Position numbers and translations under genes: made by a program. 6,314 nt of DNA from an uncultured Streptomyces sp. (GTDB taxonomy: Bacteria > Actinomycetota > Actinomycetes > Streptomycetales > Streptomycetaceae), in contig CAMLJW010000320.1 in NCBI GenBank assembly GCA_946480485.1, forward strand, positions 1 to 6,314, given 5' to 3'. The notes under the pieces were generated by a model that did no database searches, was not told the origin of the DNA, and was given only the letters and a program-made list of their open reading frames with translations. Positions 1 to 5,713 of the stretch are shown in pieces; within the stretch, counting starts at the first letter, position 1; each line of letters starts with the position of its first letter.

Positions 1-11
1 CCGACGGGCAA

Positions 12-68
12 GGACGTCCAGGGAACCCGATCGGACCGGTGGAGGTCTGACAGGGGGCCCTGGACGTC
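12..68. repeat. Long-loop inverted repeat with nested palindromes
   Basis: GACGTCCAGGG at 13-23 is the exact reverse complement of CCCTGGACGTC at 58-68, giving 11-bp arms around a 34-bp centre. Within it lie three smaller perfect palindromes: GGACGTCC (12-19), CCGATCGG (27-34) and ACCGGT (35-40). GGGCCC at 55-60 overlaps the right arm. No U-rich tract follows, so it is not a classical intrinsic terminator. It could be an operator region or the end of transcription of a gene to the left; the sequence does not decide. In GC-rich DNA short palindromes arise often, but an exact 11-bp pair is less common. Confidence 0.5.
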
Positions 69-176
69 GTCCGGTCGAGGGGGGACTCATGGGGGGCCAT
101 GGGGTCGCATTCACCGCCCTCGGGGCGGGACACGAGGCACCGCACTGCCGTCGAGGGCACCGCGCAACGGTCTGCA

Positions 177-182
177 TACACT
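177..182 (+). promoter_or_regulatory. Weak -10-like box for the nucleotidyltransferase gene
   Basis: TACACT fits the TANNNT pattern of a sigma-70-type -10 box and lies about 50 nt before the GTG start. No good -35 is present: GGGCAC at 155-160 is at a suitable 16-bp spacing but matches poorly. A start near 189 would fall inside the hairpin at 185-209. The call is tentative. Confidence 0.2.
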
Positions 183-184
183 GG

Positions 185-209
185 CCGGCCGAAAGACAGT
201 TCGGGCCGG
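185..209 (+). promoter_or_regulatory. Bulged hairpin in the leader of the nucleotidyltransferase gene
   Basis: CCGGCCGAA (185-193) pairs with TTCGG (200-204) and CCGG (206-209), leaving G205 bulged. That gives nine base pairs around the six-base loop AGACAG. It ends 25 nt before the GTG start and just upstream of the AGGA at 217-220. It could be an operator (imperfect palindrome) or an mRNA leader structure. Nothing shows which. Confidence 0.35.
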
Positions 210-234
210 TCCCGGCAGGAAGCAGAGACGACAG

Positions 235-1317
235 GTGACAGAAGCGATCCTCCTGGTCGGCGGCAAGGGCACCCGGCTGCGCCCGCTCACGGTGCACACG
301 CCGAAGCCGATGGTCCCGGCGGCCGGAGTACCGTTCCTCACGCACCAGCTGGCGCGGGCGAGAGCGGCGGGCATCGAGCACATCGTGCTCGCCACGTCCT
401 ATCTGGCCGAGGTCTTCGAGCCGTACTTCGGTGACGGCTCGTCGCTGGGGCTCCATATCGAGTACGTGACCGAGGTCGAACCCCTCGGTACCGGGGGTGC
501 CATGCGCAACGTGGCCTCCCGTCTGAGATCCGGCCCCGACGATCCGATCCTGATCTTCAACGGGGACATCCTCACGGGGCTGGACATCCCGGCCCTCGTC
601 GCCACCCACCAGTCGTCGGGCGCTGATGTCTCCCTCCACCTGACGCGCGTCGCGGACCCGAGGGCGTACGGCCTGGTCCCGACCGATGCGTCGGGCCGCG
701 TACAGGCCTTCCTCGAGAAGCCCCAGACCCCCGAGGAGATCGTCACCGACCAGATCAACGCGGGGGCGTATGTGTTCCGGCGCTCGGTCATCGACACGGT
801 TCCGACCGGGCGGCCGGTCTCCGTGGAGCGCGAGACGTTCCCGGATCTGCTGTCCGCGGGCGCGCACCTCCAGGGCATGGTGGACTCGACGTACTGGCTG
901 GACCTGGGCACTCCCCAGGCCTTCGTCCGCGGTTCCGCGGACCTCGTCCTCGGCCGCGCCCCCTCCCCGGCCGTCCCCGGCCGCTGCGGCGACCGTCTGG
1001 TGCTGCCGTCGGCCTCGGTGGCCCCGGACGCGAAGCTGACGGGAGGCACGGTGGTGGGCGAGGGCGCGGTGATCGGCTCGGGCGCGCGGATCGCGGGGTC
1101 GACGGTCCTGGAGGGGGCGGTGGTGGAGCCGGGAGCGGTCGTCACGGACTCCCTGATCGGAGCCCGGGCCCGCGTGGGCGCGCGCTCGATCGTCACGGGG
1201 GCGGTCGTCGGGGACGGCGCGTCGGTGGGCCCGGACAACGAGCTCCGGGAGGGCGTACGGGTGTGGTGCGACGCCCGGATTCCGGCGGGTGCGGTTCGGT
1301 TTTCCTCGGATCAGTAG
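235..1317 (+). CDS. Sugar-1-phosphate nucleotidyltransferase, probable mannose-1-phosphate guanylyltransferase
   Basis: This 360-residue cytoplasmic enzyme probably makes GDP-mannose from mannose-1-phosphate and GTP, the donor for surface glycans. The N-terminal nucleotidyltransferase domain (about 3-235) has the signature GGKGTRLRPLT at 9-19 followed by PKPM at 23-26, EPLGTGGAM at 82-90, the metal-binding FNGD at 108-111, EKP at 161-163, NAGAYVF at 175-181 and WLDLGTP at 221-227. The C-terminal part (about 255-350) is a left-handed beta-helix of hexapeptide repeats, such as the VVGEGAVIGSGARI stretch. Length and order match mycobacterial ManB/Rv3264c (also called ManC), which also neighbours fbiA and fbiB. 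That synteny is the main reason to prefer mannose over glucose as substrate; sequence alone does not exclude another NDP-sugar. The start is GTG at 235, with AGGA at 217-220 and GAGA at 225-228 upstream. The gene converges on the glycosylase gene. Confidence 0.88.
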   Translation: MTEAILLVGGKGTRLRPLTVHTPKPMVPAAGVPFLTHQLARARAAGIEHIVLATSYLAEVFEPYFGDGSSLGLHIEYVTEVEPLGTGGAMRNVASRLRSGPDDPILIFNGDILTGLDIPALVATHQSSGADVSLHLTRVADPRAYGLVPTDASGRVQAFLEKPQTPEEIVTDQINAGAYVFRRSVIDTVPTGRPVSVERETFPDLLSAGAHLQGMVDSTYWLDLGTPQAFVRGSADLVLGRAPSPAVPGRCGDRLVLPSASVAPDAKLTGGTVVGEGAVIGSGARIAGSTVLEGAVVEPGAVVTDSLIGARARVGARSIVTGAVVGDGASVGPDNELREGVRVWCDARIPAGAVRFSSDQ

Positions 1318-1323
1318 GGCTGT

Positions 1324-1347
1324 CCGGTGGCGCCGCGGCTGCACTGG
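1324..1347. terminator. Weak stem in the convergent gap, possible bidirectional terminator
   Basis: Only 35 bp separate the two convergent stop codons (1317 and 1353). CCGGTG at 1324-1329 pairs with CACTGG at 1342-1347 with one G-U pair, around the GC-rich palindromic core GCCGCGGC. There is no T-run on either side. Position favours a shared terminator, but the structure is weak. Confidence 0.2.
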
Positions 1348-1352
1348 TGACG

Positions 1353-2363
1353 CTATGAACGACCGATGTCCGTACGTGGCATACGAGGTGTACGGCGGGG
1401 CGGCGTGCGGCCGGAGAGCAGGATGAGCCGAGCCGCACGGTGCCGCTGCCCCGCATAGGGCTCCAGCAGCTCCAGCATCACGGAGTCGTCCGCGTCCCGG
1501 TCGCCCGCCAGGGCATAGCCCACGATCCCCGGAAGGTGCAGGTCCCCGACCGTCACCGAATCCGCCGCCCCATGACTGCGCTGCACGGTCTCCGCCGAGG
1601 TCCAGGGCCCGATCCCGGACACCAGCTCCAGCCGGGCCTGCGCCTGCGCCGGCTCGAACCGCACCGCCTCCTCGAGCCGCCGGGCCACCCGGACCGCCCG
1701 CAGGATCGTCGACGCCCGCTTGTTGTCGACCCCGGCCCGATGCCACTCCCACGAGGGGACCTGCGCCCAGATCCGCGGCTCCGGCATGACGTACATCCGC
1801 CCCGGCGCGGGCCCGGGCGCCGGGGCGCCGTACTTCCGGACGAGCAGCCGCCAGGCCCGATACGCCTCGCCCGCTGTGACCTTCTGCTCCAGAATCGACG
1901 GAATCAGCGATTCCATCACCAGCCCCGTACGCGTCAGCCGCAGCCCCGGCCGCCGATGCCGGGTGAGTGCCACCAGCCGATGACGTGGCTCGAAGGCCGA
2001 GGGGTCGTCCAACTCCCCAAGTATCATGGGGAGTTGATCCAGCAACCAGTCGGCCCCCGGCCCCCACGCCTTCCCTTCGGCCACCCCGTCCCGCATCGAG
2101 ACGCGCAGGGTCCCGGGCCCCACAGGCGTACGGCTGGCCCGCCACACGGCCCCGTCCGGTGTCGCACAGAAGGTCGGATCGGCGGGGCCGCGCCGCAACG
2201 GGCCGAGCACAAGCCCGAGATCGAGCGGCCCGGGCGGCGTGCAGTTCCGCGTACGCCCGGCCGTCGGGGGATCCGCGGCCGGGCGCGGTACACGCCCGGA
2301 CACGGCGACATGGCCGCCGCGTACGGGCGTACGCGTGGGACGAGGGGCGAAACGTCCGGCCAC
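1353..2363 (-). CDS. DNA-3-methyladenine glycosylase (HhH-GPD superfamily)
   Basis: A 336-residue base-excision repair protein, expected to hydrolyse the N-glycosidic bond of alkylated purines. The HhH-GPD core is in the C-terminal half: EQKVT at 159-163 with the following AYRAWRLLVRKYG helix, then the helix-hairpin-helix LVSGIGPWTSAE with GIGPWT at 250-255, and the catalytic aspartate D274 in the GDLHLPG segment about 20 residues later, spaced as in AlkA. The first 60 or so residues are rich in Arg and Pro and match no domain I know. The frame stays open upstream into fbiB, so the start is a choice: GTG at 2363 has AGGA 9 nt before it and begins AGRFAPRP; a second GTG at 2303 would cut off 20 residues. 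It is the last of four genes on this strand, 137 bp behind fbiB, so it may have its own promoter. The exact lesion range cannot be read from the sequence. Confidence 0.87.
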   Translation of the reverse strand: MAGRFAPRPTRTPVRGGHVAVSGRVPRPAADPPTAGRTRNCTPPGPLDLGLVLGPLRRGPADPTFCATPDGAVWRASRTPVGPGTLRVSMRDGVAEGKAWGPGADWLLDQLPMILGELDDPSAFEPRHRLVALTRHRRPGLRLTRTGLVMESLIPSILEQKVTAGEAYRAWRLLVRKYGAPAPGPAPGRMYVMPEPRIWAQVPSWEWHRAGVDNKRASTILRAVRVARRLEEAVRFEPAQAQARLELVSGIGPWTSAETVQRSHGAADSVTVGDLHLPGIVGYALAGDRDADDSVMLELLEPYAGQRHRAARLILLSGRTPPRRTPRMPRTDIGRS

Positions 2364-2468
2364 GGGATGGGGTCCTAGGTTGTTCGGGGCGCTCGGGCGG
2401 TCGGGGCGCCTGGGGGCGCTCGTAGGATTCGGAGCGCTTCGGGTGTCCTCAAGAGAGTAGGCGCTGAG

Positions 2469-2491
2469 AGGAGGCGCTCCACAGGCCTCCC
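2469..2491 (-). terminator. Hairpin after fbiB, possible terminator or attenuator
   Basis: Read on the - strand, GGGAGGC pairs with GCCTCCT (seven pairs including one G-U) around a 9-nt loop, starting 10 nt after the fbiB stop. The sequence that follows is CTCAGCGCC and then pyrimidine-rich (CTACTCTCTT), not a true T-run. It lies in the 137-bp gap before the glycosylase gene, where it would reduce but perhaps not abolish read-through. I see no well-matched promoter in the rest of this gap. Confidence 0.35.
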
Positions 2492-2500
2492 GGCCGAACG

Positions 2501-3910
2501 TCAGCGGACCTCGATGAAACACCCGGCATCCCGCTCGGGCCGGGGCCTCGGATCCCCGGCGGGGTGTCCGACGGCGACAGCCCCCATGGGATCCCACGCT
2601 TCGGGCAGCCCCAGAACATCTCGTACGACATCCCGGCAGAACATGGTCGACGACACCCAGGCGGACCCGAGCCGCTCCCCGGCGAGCGCGACGAGGAAGT
2701 TCTGCACGGCGGCGCCCGCGGCGACCACGAACATCTCGCGCTCGGCCCCGTCGCGGCGTGTATCGCCGTATGTGTGCGAACCGTCCATGACGAGACAGGG
2801 CACGACCAGGTACGGCGCGTTGCGCAGCACGTCCCCGCGCCGCACTCGCTCGGCGATGAACTTCTCGCTCTTCCCGTCCCGCCGCAGGTCGGCGATCCAG
2901 GCGTCCCGCATGGCGTCGAGGAGCCGCGTGCGCGACTCATCGGACTCCAGGAGGACGAATCGCCACGGTGTCGTGTGGTGCGGCGCCGGCGCGGTCACGG
3001 CCGCGGCGACCGCCCGTCGTACGGCCCCGAGGTCGACGGGCTCGTCGGTGAAGGCCCGCACGGTACGCCGCTGGGTGACGGCCTCCCGTACGGCCTCGGA
3101 GGTGCCCAGCCGGAACATGTCGTCGCGGGCGCCCCGGACCAGGGCCCGCGTCCCCTCGTCCTCGTCCTCGTCGGTGCCTGTGGTGAACGCGGTGACCGTG
3201 TGGGGCAGGCCGCGCGCGACGGCGACGGGCAGCCCGTTGGCCTTGCCCTTGACCAGGTCGCCCGCGGCGGCGAGTTCGTCGGCCGTGGCGACGACGGTGG
3301 TGCTGAGCGGGTTCCCGTACGCGTCCGTGCCGCCTCGCAGATCGTCGAGCACCCGCACGCCGGCCGCGCCGATGGCGACATCGGTGAGCCCGGTGCGCCA
3401 CGGCCGCCCGAACGTGTCGGTGACCAGGACCCCGACGTCGACACCCAGTGCGTCCCGCAGCCCGTCTCGGATCGCGCGCGCGGACGCGTCGGGATCCTCG
3501 GGCAGCAACAGCACGGTCCCGGAAGGCGTGTTGGAGGCGTCGACTCCGGCTGCGGCCATCACGAGTCCCTGCCGGTTCTCCACGATCCGCAGCGCCCCAC
3601 GCCGTGCCACGACCCGCACGGTCTCGGCGTCGATGGCGGCCTCACGATCGACCGCCTCTGCGACCCGCCCCTCGGCCTTGGACACGATCTTGGAGGTGAC
3701 CAGCAGCACGTCTCCGTCGACAAGTCCGGGCTCAACGGCGGCGATCAACTTCGCGAGATCGTCCCCCGCACGGACCTCGGGCAGCCCCGGAAGTGCCCAC
3801 ACCTGATAGCTGGGCGCGGCAGGAACCAGGCCCGTGCACGCGCCCCACGACCCACCGACCACCGCACCACCGGCGGCCGCCCCGCCACTCGCCGAGCCAT
3901 CGTCCGTCAT
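2501..3910 (-). CDS. fbiB: Bifunctional F420 biosynthesis protein FbiB: F420-0:gamma-glutamyl ligase / dehydro-F420-0 reductase
   Basis: A 469-residue two-domain enzyme of coenzyme F420 synthesis. The N-terminal CofE-like ligase (about 35-250) adds gamma-linked glutamates to F420-0 using GTP. It shows [12 protein letters not shown] at 71-82, [17 protein letters not shown] at 111-127, [17 protein letters not shown] at 165-181, [13 protein letters not shown] at 191-203 and [10 protein letters not shown] at 221-230. An acidic linker (DEDEDE at 247-252) leads to an FMN-binding nitroreductase-like domain (about 270-469) with [12 protein letters not shown] at 281-292, [12 protein letters not shown] at 310-321 and the [23 protein letters not shown] helix. 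In mycobacteria this domain binds FMN and reduces dehydro-F420-0. The archaeal ligase lacks it, so the fusion is the actinobacterial form. The chosen ATG is 8 nt after the fbiA stop, with a weak GAGCGGCGGG ribosome site. It gives a Gly/Ala-rich stretch of about 33 residues before the domain; GTG codons at residues 17 and 37 are alternatives. Confidence 0.95.
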   Translation of the reverse strand: MTDDGSASGGAAAGGAVVGGSWGACTGLVPAAPSYQVWALPGLPEVRAGDDLAKLIAAVEPGLVDGDVLLVTSKIVSKAEGRVAEAVDREAAIDAETVRVVARRGALRIVENRQGLVMAAAGVDASNTPSGTVLLLPEDPDASARAIRDGLRDALGVDVGVLVTDTFGRPWRTGLTDVAIGAAGVRVLDDLRGGTDAYGNPLSTTVVATADELAAAGDLVKGKANGLPVAVARGLPHTVTAFTTGTDEDEDEGTRALVRGARDDMFRLGTSEAVREAVTQRRTVRAFTDEPVDLGAVRRAVAAAVTAPAPHHTTPWRFVLLESDESRTRLLDAMRDAWIADLRRDGKSEKFIAERVRRGDVLRNAPYLVVPCLVMDGSHTYGDTRRDGAEREMFVVAAGAAVQNFLVALAGERLGSAWVSSTMFCRDVVRDVLGLPEAWDPMGAVAVGHPAGDPRPRPERDAGCFIEVR

Positions 3911-3918
3911 CCCGCCGC

Positions 3919-4878
3919 TCAAGCGTCCTGCACCTCCTTGGCCAAGGTCAGCGCCTCGCGGGCCATCCGGGCCGCCGCGGGGAGGTCGGTCATCAGCAGG
4001 GGGACGGCCCGGCAGCGGATGCCGGCAGCCTCCACCCGGTCCACGGCGGCGGCGTCGACCGTGTCGACGAGCCATCCGTCGAGCAGTCCCGAGCCGTAGT
4101 ACTCGGCGACGGCGGCGGCGGTGGACTCCACGCCGACCGCCGCGAGGACCTTGTCGGCCATGCCGCGCACGGGCGCGTCCCCGACGATGGGGGAGAGGCC
4201 CACCACCGGCACCCCGGCATCGGCGATCGACTCGCGGATGCCGGGCACGGCGAGGATCGTGCCCACGGACACGACGGGGTTGGACGGCGGGAAGAGCACC
4301 ACGTCGGCCGAGGCGATCGCATCGAGGACCCCGGGTGCCGGCTTCGCCTGCTCCGCGCCGACGGGCACGACGGCATGCGCGTCGACGGAGGCCCGCAGCC
4401 GCACCCAGTACTCCTGGAAGTGGATAGCCTTGCGCTCGCCCTCGATCTCGACTGCCACATGGGTCTCCACGCGGTCGTCGGACATGGGGATCAGCCGAAC
4501 GCCCGGCTTCCACCGATCGCACAGCGCCTCGGTCACGGCGCTGAGCGGATATCCGGCGCCGAGCATCTGCGTACGGACGATGTGTGTCGCGAAGTCCCGG
4601 TCGCCGAGCCCGAACCACTCGGGCCCCACCCCGTACGCCGCGAGCTCCTCCTTGAGGTGGAAGGTCTCGCCGGCCCTGCCCCAGCCCTGTTCCTCGTCGA
4701 TGCCGCCGCCGAGCGTGTACATCACCGTGTCGAGGTCCGGGCAGACCTTCAACCCGAAGAGGTGGATGTCGTCCCCGGTGTTCCCGATGACCGTGACGTC
4801 CGCGTCCGGCGCGGCCTGTCTGAGGCCGCGCAGGAACCGGGCGCCGCCGATGCCGCCTGCCAGAACCACAATGCGCAT
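3919..4878 (-). CDS. fbiA: 2-phospho-L-lactate / phosphoenolpyruvate transferase (F420 biosynthesis, CofD/FbiA)
   Basis: A 319-residue cytoplasmic enzyme that joins the phospho-lactyl or enolpyruvyl moiety of an activated guanosine diphosphate compound to FO, giving F420-0 or dehydro-F420-0. In actinobacteria the donor is believed to be the PEP-derived form, whose product FbiB then reduces. Family marks are AGGIGGARF at 7-15, NTGDD at 33-37 (the GDP/metal region), [13 protein letters not shown] at 46-58, LGDRDFATH at 91-99, [13 protein letters not shown] at 197-209 and [15 protein letters not shown] at 229-243. Length is usual for CofD. The start MRIVVLAGG was preferred over a TTG 30 nt upstream because family members begin at this strand. 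Neither start has a Shine-Dalgarno sequence; the ATG is preceded by GAACCTC, so translation may depend on coupling, or on a leaderless transcript from the candidate promoter just upstream. The cysteine dioxygenase stop is 34 nt away. FO synthase and the donor-making FbiD are not in the window. Confidence 0.95.
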   Translation of the reverse strand: MRIVVLAGGIGGARFLRGLRQAAPDADVTVIGNTGDDIHLFGLKVCPDLDTVMYTLGGGIDEEQGWGRAGETFHLKEELAAYGVGPEWFGLGDRDFATHIVRTQMLGAGYPLSAVTEALCDRWKPGVRLIPMSDDRVETHVAVEIEGERKAIHFQEYWVRLRASVDAHAVVPVGAEQAKPAPGVLDAIASADVVLFPPSNPVVSVGTILAVPGIRESIADAGVPVVGLSPIVGDAPVRGMADKVLAAVGVESTAAAVAEYYGSGLLDGWLVDTVDAAAVDRVEAAGIRCRAVPLLMTDLPAAARMAREALTLAKEVQDA

Positions 4879-4885
4879 GAGGTTC

Positions 4886-4916
4886 AGTCTTGCAGGCGGG
4901 TACGACAACGCGTCAG
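4886..4916 (-). promoter_or_regulatory. Possible promoter for a leaderless fbiA transcript
   Basis: On the - strand, AAGACT (4891-4886) ends 7 nt before the fbiA ATG. It is preceded at 19 bp by CTGACG (4916-4911), which overlaps the stop codon of the cysteine dioxygenase gene. AAGACT deviates from TANNNT at its first base. The case rests on the absence of a ribosome-binding site at fbiA and on the spacing; it is weak. Confidence 0.25.
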
Positions 4917-5425
4917 GCGGTCACGACATCCTCGGGCCCGTGCGGGTGCGACGCGGCGCAGTGGGTGGCGTGCATCGGCATCTCGGTCAGACCCGGGTAG
5001 TAGAGGTGCAGACTCACGGCTGGTTCCAGCGCGTCGTTGACCACCTCGTGCACATATCCGGGCGCGAACACCCGCTGCGCGCTCGCACCCAACGCACGCG
5101 CGCCCCGCTCGGTGTGCTCGGTCAACGTGCCGTCCAGGACGGTGAGTACGCCGGACGAGCGGCCATGGTCGTGCGGCCCGCTGCCCTGCCCGGGGACCCA
5201 GGAGAGCAGCCACACCTCGTAACCGGGGCCGGTGCGCAGCCGGTGGTACCAGCGGGAGGTCGCGTCGTACTGGACGAGGTGCTCCCACTGGGAGCGGTCG
5301 GCGGCGATGGAGCGGGCGAGGCCGACGAACTCGGCCACGGTGGCCGGATGCTCGCGCGGCGCCTGGAGGAGGTGCGGGACTTCGAGGATGTCGCCGGCGA
5401 TCTGAAGGTCGCTGTCGCTGTTCAT
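4913..5425 (-). CDS. Cysteine dioxygenase family protein (cupin thiol dioxygenase)
   Basis: A 170-residue cupin enzyme expected to oxidise L-cysteine with O2 to cysteine sulfinate at a mononuclear iron. The likely iron ligands are H85 and H87 in GPHDHG (84-88) and H140 in SLHLYYPGL (138-146); H126 in GYVHEVVN is also conserved in such proteins. The usual cupin glutamate after HxH is absent (S-S-G follows), as typical for bacterial cysteine dioxygenases. Arginines R62 and R64 before YEVWLLSWVPGQ are candidates for substrate binding, and the YY pair at 142-143 suits the family's active-site tyrosine. Length is near the 160-200 residues of bacterial members. The start ATG at 5425 has GAGGAA 12 nt upstream; a longer open frame upstream is low-complexity Pro/Ala sequence and was rejected. 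Other thiols, such as 3-mercaptopropionate, cannot be excluded from sequence, but the poly-cysteine leader ORF upstream favours cysteine. It is the first gene of a probable transcript with fbiA and fbiB. Confidence 0.92.
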   Translation of the reverse strand: MNSDSDLQIAGDILEVPHLLQAPREHPATVAEFVGLARSIAADRSQWEHLVQYDATSRWYHRLRTGPGYEVWLLSWVPGQGSGPHDHGRSSGVLTVLDGTLTEHTERGARALGASAQRVFAPGYVHEVVNDALEPAVSLHLYYPGLTEMPMHATHCAASHPHGPEDVVTA

Positions 5426-5475
5426 GGGGTGCGGTGGTTCCTCGGCGGAAGAGTGTGCTGAAGGTGGGGTGTGCG

Positions 5476-5519
5476 CGTACCGTCCGCCCGGGGCACGGGC
5501 GCAAGGGGGCGCCGGTACG
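5476..5519 (-). promoter_or_regulatory. Nested hairpin in the cysteine dioxygenase leader
   Basis: An outer stem CGTACCG/CGGTACG (5519-5513 with 5482-5476) encloses an inner stem CGCCCG/CGGGCG (5501-5496 with 5490-5485) with a 5-nt loop. Both arms are exact. It lies 33 nt upstream of the GAGGAA ribosome site of the dioxygenase gene. The intervening sequence is very C-rich on the transcript strand, which could also favour Rho action. Role inferred only from position. Confidence 0.45.
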
Positions 5520-5536
5520 GGCGGCAGCAATCAGTG

Positions 5537-5556
5537 GCCAGGCCTCGGGGCCTGGC
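5537..5556 (-). terminator. Perfect 8-bp hairpin, candidate attenuator stem
   Basis: GCCAGGCC (5556-5549 on -) pairs exactly with GGCCTGGC (5544-5537) around the tetraloop CCGA. It begins 21 nt after the stop codon of the poly-cysteine leader ORF. No U-run follows (CACTGATTGC), so it is either an atypical actinobacterial terminator, a pause hairpin, or one half of a switch. Confidence 0.45.
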
Positions 5557-5557
5557 G

Positions 5558-5588
5558 GCAGCCGGAGCGCGGTCGGCTCAACAGCTGC
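5558..5588 (-). promoter_or_regulatory. Competing short pairings at the end of the poly-cysteine ORF
   Basis: On the transcript strand, GCAGC within the last codons of the leader ORF (5588-5584) can pair with GCTGC (5562-5558). AGCCG overlapping the stop codon (5578-5574) can instead pair with CGGCT (5564-5560). The two downstream partners overlap, so the pairings exclude each other. A ribosome stalled on the cysteine codons would cover the first arm but not necessarily the second. This fits an attenuator; stems of 5 bp could also be chance in GC-rich DNA. Confidence 0.3.
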
Positions 5589-5676
5589 GACAGGAACAAC
5601 GACAGCTACAGCGAGCGTGGGCAGCACCGAGGGACCCGGCGGTGCGGGTCGAGGTGAGTGCCAAGTTCGCGAGCAT
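5578..5676 (-). CDS. Leaderless poly-cysteine leader peptide (candidate cysteine-responsive attenuator ORF)
   Basis: A 32-residue open frame, ATG at 5676 to TGA at 5578. It starts MLANLALTSTRTAG and ends RCSCRCSCRSC directly before the stop, with cysteines at 23, 25, 27, 29 and 32. All five cysteine codons are TGT, the rarer choice in GC-rich genomes. The upstream sequence has no Shine-Dalgarno site, but the ATG sits 7 nt after TGTCCT, itself 18 bp after a perfect TTGACA, so the transcript may begin at the A of ATG. The next gene, 152 nt on, is cysteine dioxygenase, with hairpins between. Known parallel: in mycobacteria, leaderless short ORFs with cysteine runs control downstream cysteine-related operons by ribosome speed. 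Inferred here: the peptide itself may have no function and its translation senses Cys-tRNA supply. The alternative is a period-6 TGTNNN repeat that encodes cysteine by accident. The frame fits no small-protein family I know. Confidence 0.62.
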   Translation of the reverse strand: MLANLALTSTRTAGSLGAAHARCSCRCSCRSC

Positions 5677-5683
5677 GCCCACT

Positions 5684-5713
5684 AGGACACCGGTTCACTC
5701 CCTTCACTGTCAA
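5684..5713 (-). promoter_or_regulatory. Promoter for the poly-cysteine ORF and cysteine dioxygenase
   Basis: On the - strand a perfect -35 TTGACA (5713-5708) is followed after 18 bp by TGTCCT (5689-5684), a moderate -10. The expected transcription start, 7 nt later, coincides with the A of the leader ORF's ATG at 5676. The spacer carries a direct repeat AGTGAA-GGG-AGTGAA (5708-5703 and 5699-5694, period 9 bp), a possible operator. The -35 match and the coincidence with the ATG are the reasons for the call; the -10 is its weak part. Confidence 0.5.

Larger units (their letters stand above)
1..234. other. Non-coding leader region left of the nucleotidyltransferase
   Basis: I see no convincing gene here. 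Frames on + stay open for long stretches, but their third positions are not G/C-biased and none resembles a protein I know. A short open frame ending at TGA 48-50 could be the tail of an upstream gene, which cannot be judged from 15 codons. The stretch holds the inverted repeat at 12-68, a weak -10-like TACACT at 177-182, the bulged hairpin at 185-209, and the ribosome-binding region of the next gene. Confidence 0.4.

Noticed and set aside
89..238. Open frame on + ending in a TGA that overlaps the GTG start of the nucleotidyltransferase, suggesting a coupled upstream gene
   Set aside because: Its codons lack third-position G/C bias and the frame crosses the hairpin; the overlap of GTG and TGA is probably chance.
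2364..2597. Upstream continuation of the glycosylase frame into the 3' end of fbiB
   Set aside because: It would overlap fbiB by about 97 bp and is low complexity. GTG at 2363 has an AGGA at good spacing.
3911..4618. Upstream continuation of the fbiB reading frame through fbiA
   Set aside because: It is antiphase to a clearly coding fbiA on the same strand and is Arg/Gly-rich, as typical of out-of-frame GC-rich DNA.
3793..5461. Long open frames on + opposite fbiA and cysteine dioxygenase (for example 3793-5040 and 4121-5461)
   Set aside because: They are shadows of coding sequence on the other strand; products are rich in His, Arg, Gly and Pro without any domain, and the opposite strand holds clear families.
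5426..5530. 35-residue N-terminal extension of cysteine dioxygenase
   Set aside because: It is Pro/Ala/Arg-rich with no family similarity and covers the nested hairpin. The ATG at 5425 gives the usual length and has an upstream GAGGAA.
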